From CAZJHX01 sp964545715 (GTDB lineage: Bacteria; Myxococcota_A; UBA9042; GCA-2863065): a DNA stretch of 13,504 bases. Shown piece by piece: positions 6,863-12,592 of the stretch. How positions within the stretch are numbered: position 1 is the stretch's first letter; each line of letters opens with the position of its first letter. The notes under the pieces were generated by a model that ran no database searches, had not been told where the DNA came from, and saw nothing but the letters and a program-made list of their open reading frames with translations. Location: positions 1-13,504 of the forward strand of contig CAZJHX010000225.1 of the NCBI GenBank assembly GCA_964545715.1. Reading direction: 5' to 3'. A program made the translations under genes and the position numbers.

Positions 6863-6877
6863 CCACAGGGCTTGTGG
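6863..6877. promoter_or_regulatory. Palindrome between the ligase and gatE starts
   Basis: CCACA (6863-6867) and TGTGG (6873-6877) are perfect inverted repeats around GGGCT in the 54-bp gap between divergent start codons. It could be a shared operator. With only five pairs, chance occurrence is quite possible. Confidence 0.25.
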
Positions 6878-6892
6878 TAGCCTCGCGCCGCC

Positions 6893-8911
6893 ATGAAGGA
6901 CCACGCCACAGACCTGAACCCGCGCACTGATCCGCCGCTGGACTTTGTCGATCGCGACTTCGGCGAGCTGACACCGGCCGATTACGACGCGCTCGGGTTC
7001 ATGTGCGGGCTGGAGGTCCACCAGCAGCTGCTGACGGACGGAAAGCTGTTCTGCCGCTGCCCCGCGGGATTGCGCAGCCGCAAAGTAGACGCAGAGGTGC
7101 TGCGACACATGCGCCCGACGCTGAGCGAGCTGGGCGAGTACGACGGCACCGCGCTGATGGAGTTCAAGACAAAGAAGGAGATCGTCTATCAGCTGGCGCG
7201 CCGGTCGGTGTGCACCTACGAGATGGACGACACGCCGCCGTTTGCCATAGACGAGCAGGCGGTGAAAATCGCGATGGAGGTCGCCCAGCTGCTCGGCTCC
7301 AACCTGGTCAGCGAGCTGCACGTGATGCGCAAGCAGTACCTGGATGGGTCGATCCCGACCGGATTTCAGCGCACGGCGATGGTCGCTTTGGCCGGGGCGA
7401 TCCCGTTTGCCGAGAGCGAGCTGGGGCCGGGCCGGATGCTGCGGATCCGGCAGCTGTCGCTGGAAGAGGACTCCTGCCGCGAGATCAGCGACATCGGGCA
7501 TCGAATCCTGTTCCGCACTGACCGGTTAGGCACCCCGCTGACGGAGACGGTGACCGAGCCCGACCTGCTGACGCCGCTGGATGTTCAGGCGGGCGCTCGA
7601 CTGCTGGCGCGGGTGGCGCGAGCGAGCGGCAAGGTCCGGCGTGGAGCAGGCGCGGCGCGGCAGGACGTCAACGTGTCGATCGCGGGCGGGCGCCGGGTCG
7701 AGATCAAGGGCGTCGGCAACCACCGAAAGCTGCCCGAGTTGGTGCACATCGAGGCGTTTCGGCAGCTGAACCTGCTGCCGATCCGCGAGGAGCTGCGGCG
7801 TCGCGCCGAGACCGCGGACATGCTGAGCCCCGACCTGTCGATCGACGCCACCGGCATCCTGAAGAAGTCGGACTTTGCCCCCATCCAGGAGGCGCTGGAG
7901 CGTGGCGACTCGGTGCGCGCGGTTAAGCTGCCGGGCTTCGGTGGTCTGCTGACCCACCGCACCCAGCCGGGGATGGTATTTGCGCGGGAGCTGGGCGAGC
8001 GGGTGCGCGTCATCGCCTGCCTGACGGCGCGGCCCTTCATGATCCACTCGGACATCGAGGACTACGGCGTGATCGGCACGCACTGGCAGCAGCTGCGCAA
8101 AGGGTTGAAGGCCGGATCGCGGTCTGCAGATGCAGTCGTGGTGCTCTGGGGCGACGACGCCGACGTGCTCACCGGGGTGAAAGAGGTAGTTCTGCGGGCC
8201 CAGGAGGCGTTGATCGGCGTGCCGTCGGAGACGCGCCAGGCCTTTAGTGACGGAACCAACGGCTTTGAGCGAATCCTGCCGGGTCCCGATCGTATGTACC
8301 CCGACACCGATACGCCGCCTGTGTCGATTCCGGATGCGTGGGTCACCGAGATCGCGGCGGGGCTGAAGGAGCGCCCTTGGGAGCGGCAGGTGCGGTACGT
8401 GGAGCTGGGGCTCACACACGCCAACGCGTGGGCCCTGACCGACGCCGTATGGGCCGATCTCTTTGACGAGCTGGCGCCGGCGACACCGGACGCGGCGCGG
8501 CGTCTGGCCACCGGGCTGCAGAAGCGAGTGGCGCAACAGCGGAGCATGCCCGGGTTCAAGCTGCCGACAGCGGACCGGCTGGCCCCACTGGTGCGAGCGC
8601 TGGAGCGCAGCGGCCCGATACGTCACGCGTTTGAGAGCATGCTGCTCAGCCAGCTGCGCAACCCGAACCAGTCGGCCGAGGATCTGCTGTTTGTGTACGG
8701 CGACACAGCGGGCGCAGACGCGGACATGCGCACGTCTATTCAGCGGACGGTGGCGACCAAGCTCGAGGTGCGCACGCGGGATCCGGAGGCGATCATGCGC
8801 TGGGCTATGGGCCGGGTTATGCCGTCGCTGCTGGGCCGAATCGAACCGCTGGTCGTGTATGACCGGCTGGCGCGGGCGCTGGGCCTGGTCGCTGAGGAGG
8901 CCACACCGTGA
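6893..8911 (+). CDS. gatE: Archaeal-type Glu-tRNA(Gln) amidotransferase subunit E
   Basis: At 672 residues it is slightly longer than usual archaeal GatE. Core GatB/GatE motifs are clear: GLEVHQQL (39-46), KLFCRCP (51-57), YLDGSIPTGFQRT (149-161), LEEDSCR (190-196), GTPLTETVTEPDL (213-225), RQDVNVSI (256-263) and RVEIKGV (268-274). After the kinase core comes a GAD-like insertion (about 350-450), which separates GatE from GatB, then MYPDTDTPP (468-476), a helical domain and a YqeY-like tail (about 615-672). GatE phosphorylates the Glu on Glu-tRNA(Gln) and amidates it with ammonia from GatD, in the cytoplasm. About 34 residues precede the first motif, an N-terminal extension. ATG 6893 lacks a Shine-Dalgarno. 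The 3' end overlaps gatD by 4 nt. The family is typical of archaea, while all neighbours are bacterial. Confidence 0.95.
   Translation: MKDHATDLNPRTDPPLDFVDRDFGELTPADYDALGFMCGLEVHQQLLTDGKLFCRCPAGLRSRKVDAEVLRHMRPTLSELGEYDGTALMEFKTKKEIVYQLARRSVCTYEMDDTPPFAIDEQAVKIAMEVAQLLGSNLVSELHVMRKQYLDGSIPTGFQRTAMVALAGAIPFAESELGPGRMLRIRQLSLEEDSCREISDIGHRILFRTDRLGTPLTETVTEPDLLTPLDVQAGARLLARVARASGKVRRGAGAARQDVNVSIAGGRRVEIKGVGNHRKLPELVHIEAFRQLNLLPIREELRRRAETADMLSPDLSIDATGILKKSDFAPIQEALERGDSVRAVKLPGFGGLLTHRTQPGMVFARELGERVRVIACLTARPFMIHSDIEDYGVIGTHWQQLRKGLKAGSRSADAVVVLWGDDADVLTGVKEVVLRAQEALIGVPSETRQAFSDGTNGFERILPGPDRMYPDTDTPPVSIPDAWVTEIAAGLKERPWERQVRYVELGLTHANAWALTDAVWADLFDELAPATPDAARRLATGLQKRVAQQRSMPGFKLPTADRLAPLVRALERSGPIRHAFESMLLSQLRNPNQSAEDLLFVYGDTAGADADMRTSIQRTVATKLEVRTRDPEAIMRWAMGRVMPSLLGRIEPLVVYDRLARALGLVAEEATP
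8894..8900 (+). promoter_or_regulatory. Shine-Dalgarno of gatD inside the gatE 3' end
   Basis: GAGGAGG lies 7 nt before the GTG at 8908, within the last codons of gatE. Together with the GTGA start/stop overlap it supports coupled synthesis of the two subunits in equal amounts, as expected for an alpha2-beta2 GatDE complex. Confidence 0.65.
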
Positions 8912-10293
8912 GCGAAGACTACAAAGGCTATCGCGATCCGCTGAAGGCGCTGATGGTCCAGCACGGGGTCACGGTCTGGTCCGAGGTCACGGTGGACACG
9001 ACGCGCGGGACTTTCGAGGGGCTGCTGCTGCCGCGCTCAGAGACGGCGGACCCGCTGCATCTCGTGCTGAAGCTGACGTCGGGCTACAACATCGGCATCC
9101 GGCACGACACCATCGAGTCGATGACCAGGACCGGGCATCGCGTGGTCGAATACAAGATCCCCGAGCAGGAGTTCCCGGTCGACCCGAAGAAGCCGCGGGT
9201 GAAGCTGTTCGGCACGGGCGGTACCATCGCGTCCCGGCTGGACTACCGAACGGGCGCGGTCATTCCGGCGTTCAGTCCCGGCGAGCTGTATGGGTCGGTG
9301 CCGGAGCTGGCGGACGTCTGCAACCTGGAGACTGAGAAGCTGTTCGGCATCTTCTCGGAGAACATGGGGCCCCGGCAGTATCTGTCGCTGGCGCTGAACA
9401 TCGGGCTGGCGATCGAGCAGGGCTACGACGGCGTGATGATCGGGCACGGCACCGACACCATGCACTACACGTCAGCGGCGCTGAGCTTCATGGTGCAGAA
9501 CTCGCCGATCCCGATCGTGATGGTGGGTAGCCAGCGGTCGTCCGACCGGCCGTCATCGGATGCGGCGCTGAACCTGATCCGAGCGGCGTATGCTGCGGCG
9601 CACGGCCCGATCGCGGGCGTGACGGTCTGCATGTTCGGGCCGACGTCGGATCGGTACAACCTGCTGCATCGCGGGACCCGGGTTCGCAAGATGCACAGCT
9701 CCTATCGCAGCACGTTCCGGACGCTGGGCGACATCCCGCTGGCCATGGTGAACGAGTCCGAGGTCACCCCGATTCACCGCGAGCTGGAGCCGCGGCGCCA
9801 GGACCGGGACGTGGAGATCAACGCGGTCTACGACGACAAGGTCACGCTGGTCTACTACTACCCGCACATGCAGCCGGACGTGTTCGATGGACTTATCGCC
9901 GCAGGATACAAGGGCATCGTCATCGCGGGGACCGGGCTTGGACACGTAAACAAGGTGCTGTATCCGGCGCTGGAGCGGTGCCGCGAGGCCGGCGTGCAGG
10001 TGTACATGACGCTGCAGACGCTGTGGGGCTTTGTGCAGATGTACGTGTACGAGACCGGGCGCGAGATGCTGGAGCTGGGCGTGATTCCGCTGCAGAACAT
10101 GCTGCCTGAGGTCGCGTTTATCAAGCTGGGCTGGGCGATGGGGATGCACCCCGAGGATCCGGCGGCGGTGAAAGAGCTGATGACCACCGACATCGCGGGG
10201 GAGATGACCGATCGCGAGCCGCATGACGGCTACCTGGTGTTTCAGGGCGGCGTGCCGGAGATGCGCGAGCTATTGAGCCGCATCTGGAGTTAG
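8908..10293 (+). CDS. gatD: Archaeal-type Glu-tRNA(Gln) amidotransferase subunit D
   Basis: The 461-residue protein has an N-terminal beta-barrel domain (about 1-90, including GTFEGLLLPRSE and LVLKLTSGYNIGIRHDTIES), which is a GatD mark absent from plain L-asparaginases. The asparaginase-like amidase follows: FGTGGTIAS (Thr106), MIGHGTDTMHYTSAAL (Thr182, Asp183), GSQRSSDRPSSDAALNL and RGTRVRKMHSS (Lys261). These correspond to the Thr/Thr-Asp-Lys active site. C-terminal EVAFIKLGWAMG also fits GatD. It hydrolyses Gln (or Asn) and passes ammonia to GatE. The start is GTG 8908, overlapping the gatE stop (GTGA). Its last bases overlap the convergent EI24 gene stop by 4 nt. No broken residue or frameshift was seen. 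Third-position GC matches its neighbours, so any transfer is old. Confidence 0.95.
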   Translation: MSEDYKGYRDPLKALMVQHGVTVWSEVTVDTTRGTFEGLLLPRSETADPLHLVLKLTSGYNIGIRHDTIESMTRTGHRVVEYKIPEQEFPVDPKKPRVKLFGTGGTIASRLDYRTGAVIPAFSPGELYGSVPELADVCNLETEKLFGIFSENMGPRQYLSLALNIGLAIEQGYDGVMIGHGTDTMHYTSAALSFMVQNSPIPIVMVGSQRSSDRPSSDAALNLIRAAYAAAHGPIAGVTVCMFGPTSDRYNLLHRGTRVRKMHSSYRSTFRTLGDIPLAMVNESEVTPIHRELEPRRQDRDVEINAVYDDKVTLVYYYPHMQPDVFDGLIAAGYKGIVIAGTGLGHVNKVLYPALERCREAGVQVYMTLQTLWGFVQMYVYETGREMLELGVIPLQNMLPEVAFIKLGWAMGMHPEDPAAVKELMTTDIAGEMTDREPHDGYLVFQGGVPEMRELLSRIWS

Positions 10294-11018
10294 TGGTCGA
10301 TGCGCGCGGACAGGATCCCCGCGCCGGCCACATTCGTTGTAATCGTAAGCAGCTGGAGCACCGGGACCATGCACAGCAGCATGGCCACGGCGCCAAACAC
10401 CAGGACGAGGCGCTGGTTGTCGCGGATCCACGCTCTCTGGGCGTCGTAGCCCATGCCGTGCAGTTCGAAGTGGTACGCCAGCAGGTCCCAGCCCATCGTT
10501 TGGGAGGCCAGTCCGAGGGTGGCGAGCGCATAGGCGGCGGTGCCCACCAGCGGGACCAGATTGACCGGCAACATCAGGACGGAGAAGAGGAGGAAGCGGC
10601 CGAGACGACGCAGCTCGATCGCGGTTGAGTGGGAGAGCGGCAGCGCCTTGGCGGTGGGCTCGGGGCCGCCGGCCTCTCGGCGGGCGACATCGAAGATCCC
10701 CTGGTTGACGGCGAGCGCCAGCAGGCGGCTGACGGTGACGTACAACAGCGGGACGGCGATGACGATGACGACCACCGCGACGAGGCGGATAGCCCACGCG
10801 ACGAACGCGCCGATAGCTGCATTCGATCCAGAGGTGCCCCCGCCCGGAATATCGACCAGACCAAAAACGATGTAGACCAGCGCGGACATCACGAGCAGCA
10901 GCCCGACACCGTTGATGAGGAGCACGCTCAGCACCTTGCGACGCAGCGGCCCGGGCGACAAGCTTTGGACCAGCCCCGCGAACAAGGCGCTGACGGCGTC
11001 GCGCAGAGAGATGGACAT
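10290..11018 (-). CDS. EI24-domain inner-membrane protein (CysZ-like superfamily)
   Basis: The 242-residue protein has four or five hydrophobic segments (about 28-55, 72-105, 135-160 and 205-225). It follows the EI24 pattern: an N-terminal amphipathic SLRDAVSALFAGL, a PGPLRRKVLSVLLINGVG stretch, LPVNLVPLVGTAAY and the tail WIRDNQRLVLVFGAVAMLLC leading to a final hydrophobic segment. The EI24/CysZ family includes the sulfate transporter CysZ, but most members have unknown roles, and sulfate uptake should not be assumed. ATG 11018 was chosen because the family begins with this segment. The in-frame upstream part (from 11153) is charged and lies opposite the divergent gene. There is no Shine-Dalgarno. 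The stop overlaps that of gatD by 4 nt on the opposite strand. Confidence 0.85.
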   Translation of the reverse strand: MSISLRDAVSALFAGLVQSLSPGPLRRKVLSVLLINGVGLLLVMSALVYIVFGLVDIPGGGTSGSNAAIGAFVAWAIRLVAVVVIVIAVPLLYVTVSRLLALAVNQGIFDVARREAGGPEPTAKALPLSHSTAIELRRLGRFLLFSVLMLPVNLVPLVGTAAYALATLGLASQTMGWDLLAYHFELHGMGYDAQRAWIRDNQRLVLVFGAVAMLLCMVPVLQLLTITTNVAGAGILSARIDH

Positions 11019-11027
11019 GGGGAGAGT

Positions 11028-11600
11028 ATGAACGAGGACGACTTCGAACGGCGGCTGGCGCGGACAAGAAAGGTGCGGGGCGTGGTCGGGATCGTCGTGC
11101 TGATCGTCGCGGCGGCCGGCGGATATTACGCGTACCACCAGGTTCAGGCCCACGCGGACCGGCCACGGCAGTGCATCCAGTCACAGGTGAAGCGGGTGTT
11201 GGACCACCCGCGGATGGCGGCGTACGCGCTCTCCGAGGTGTGCACGTTTCCCGATACGCTCCAGGACGGCCTGAGAGACCTGGACCACGTCGGGCCCGAC
11301 CGGCAGTCGATGGTGATCGCGCGCATGGTGGCGGACAACCCCGCGCTGCTGCTCTCTGTCTGCATGGGCGGCGCACGCGGCATGTCGGAGGCGATGTCGG
11401 TGCTGCCAGAGGAGGCCACTGCGGTGTTTTTGGAGCACTGCGACCTGTCCGACACCGGGATTGGACCGGCCGCGGACCTGGAGCGAGCCAACCTGTACCG
11501 GGTGCTGTTGGCCACCGTGATCTATGGGGCGCTGAGGGCGAAAGAGCCTGAGCTGGCGCCGCGACTGGCGCGCTATGTGGCGTTTACGCCGATGAGATGA
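11028..11600 (+). CDS. Membrane-anchored protein of unknown function (190 residues)
   Basis: ATG 11028 is preceded by GGGGAGAGT, a purine-rich site at short spacing. The first 17 residues are charged (MNEDDFERRLARTRKVR). One hydrophobic helix follows at about 18-36 (GVVGIVVLIVAAAGGYYAY), giving a single-pass anchor with the remainder probably outside the cytoplasm. Cys49, Cys72, Cys112 and Cys138 could form two disulfides. The rest is mostly helical, with SEVCTFPDTLQDGL, VADNPALLLSVCMGG and LPEEATAVFLEHC. The -CxF and -FLEHC patterns hint at a repeated helical-hairpin unit. I do not recognise the family. It starts 9 bp from the divergent EI24 gene and its 3' end overlaps the convergent oxidoreductase by 17 bp. 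An in-frame extension back to 10629 is antisense to the EI24 gene and unlikely. Confidence 0.75.
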   Translation: MNEDDFERRLARTRKVRGVVGIVVLIVAAAGGYYAYHQVQAHADRPRQCIQSQVKRVLDHPRMAAYALSEVCTFPDTLQDGLRDLDHVGPDRQSMVIARMVADNPALLLSVCMGGARGMSEAMSVLPEEATAVFLEHCDLSDTGIGPAADLERANLYRVLLATVIYGALRAKEPELAPRLARYVAFTPMR

Positions 11601-12591
11601 CGGTGCCGCCGAGCTCTCGGGTGCGCAGCAGCGCGGTGTCCAGCGAGGTCAGATCGGCGGCGGTGTGGACGCCCGGCGGCGGAGGCTCTTCGAGCGCCAG
11701 CACAGCGAGCGCACACGCGGCCTGGGCGGTAATCGCCTGGCCGGCGGGGGCATCCAGCATCAAGCAGACGTCACCGGCGCGAGCGGTGAGCTGAACGCGG
11801 GCCTTTACGCGGCGCAGGAAGCCCGAGCGGATCAGGATCAGCGACTTGCGGGTCACCCAGAGCAGCGCCGGTCGAAGCGGCCCCGACCAGCGGATGAGCG
11901 CCGCCGCAAAACCGAGGCTGAAGCGTAAGAAGAAAGGCACGACGGCAAGGCGGGTCGTGACGTTGGCGGCGCTGGTGGTGCGGGCGATCAGCGCGGCGTC
12001 CGGCAACCCGACGATGCTGGCTTTTGCGGCGCCGTGTGAGAAGGGGACGTCTGCCGCCGAGCCCATCGCCGGCCCCTCGGTGCGCGCGCCGTTCACCCAC
12101 CGGACCGACGGCAGCGCCAGCATGTCGGTCATCAGCGCGCACAGGCCCGGACCGGCGCCGCTCAATGGCGACAGGCGCACCGAAAGGTCCACAGAGTCGC
12201 CGTCGGGATCTGCATCGTAAGCCGTGCGGGCGAGCAGTGTGCTCAGCCCCGGAAAGCTGCCGACGCCGACGATGACTCGACCTGTCGCGGCGGTGGTGGG
12301 GAGGGCCAGCAGGCGCTCGGTCGCCGGGAGATCGGCGCCGACGTCCAGCCAGGTCAGCCCCTCTTGCAGACAGAACGCCGCGGCCGCGTCGGGAGGCGCG
12401 TTGACGGTGTCAGATGCGTTGATGATGAGGTCGTAGCCTCGCAGCACCTCGAATGTCCCGGGATCGGCGAGGTCGACAGCCACGTCACCACGGCGACTTG
12501 CGGCTGTGACGTCGTGGCCGGTTTTGCGCATCGTATCGACGATCAGGCTGCCGTAGAAGCCCCGGCCGCCGATGACGAGCGCGCGCGCCAT
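11584..12591 (-). CDS. Saccharopine-dehydrogenase-like NAD(P)-binding protein
   Basis: The 335-residue protein opens with a Rossmann fold, VIGGRGFYGS (GGxGxxG at residues 8-14), then beta strands ending ASRRGDVAVDL and YDLIINASDT, and a GLTWLDVGADLP loop. The middle holds GVGSFPGLSTLLA and an Arg/Ser-rich LSVRLSPLSGAGPG. This layout matches the saccharopine dehydrogenase NADP-binding-domain family of stand-alone oxidoreductases; lysine metabolism is not implied. A hydrophobic segment at about 215-235 (VPFFLRFSLGFAAALI) suggests membrane association, seen in some relatives. The substrate is unknown. ATG 12591 lies 1 nt after the TGA of the Cys-rich secreted protein upstream (TGA-C-ATG), so the two are one transcript; no independent Shine-Dalgarno is visible. 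Its 3' end overlaps the convergent gene by 17 bp. Confidence 0.85.
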   Translation of the reverse strand: MARALVIGGRGFYGSLIVDTMRKTGHDVTAASRRGDVAVDLADPGTFEVLRGYDLIINASDTVNAPPDAAAAFCLQEGLTWLDVGADLPATERLLALPTTAATGRVIVGVGSFPGLSTLLARTAYDADPDGDSVDLSVRLSPLSGAGPGLCALMTDMLALPSVRWVNGARTEGPAMGSAADVPFSHGAAKASIVGLPDAALIARTTSAANVTTRLAVVPFFLRFSLGFAAALIRWSGPLRPALLWVTRKSLILIRSGFLRRVKARVQLTARAGDVCLMLDAPAGQAITAQAACALAVLALEEPPPPGVHTAADLTSLDTALLRTRELGGTVISSA

Positions 12592-12592
12592 G

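Noticed and set aside
6839..7501. In-frame upstream extension of the ligase (577 residues in all)
   Set aside because: It lies antisense to the conserved 5' half of gatE, has no ligase-family content, and the family N-terminus starts at the ATG at 6838.
7526..8626. Antisense open frame of 366 codons within gatE
   Set aside because: Shadow of a strongly conserved gene; Arg/Gln/His-rich with no recognisable motif.
6893..8911. gatE as GatB of the bacterial GatCAB complex
   Set aside because: The GAD-like insertion at about 350-450, the greater length and the gatD partner distinguish GatE; no gatA or gatC is present nearby.
8908..10293. gatD as an ordinary L-asparaginase
   Set aside because: The N-terminal barrel with a GYNIGI segment, HGTDTMHYT and VRKMHSS patterns, and overlap with gatE all specify GatD.
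10270..11376. Minus-strand open frame of 368 codons overlapping EI24 and its neighbour
   Set aside because: Arg/Pro/Ala-rich, wrong frame relative to the EI24 gene, no family content.
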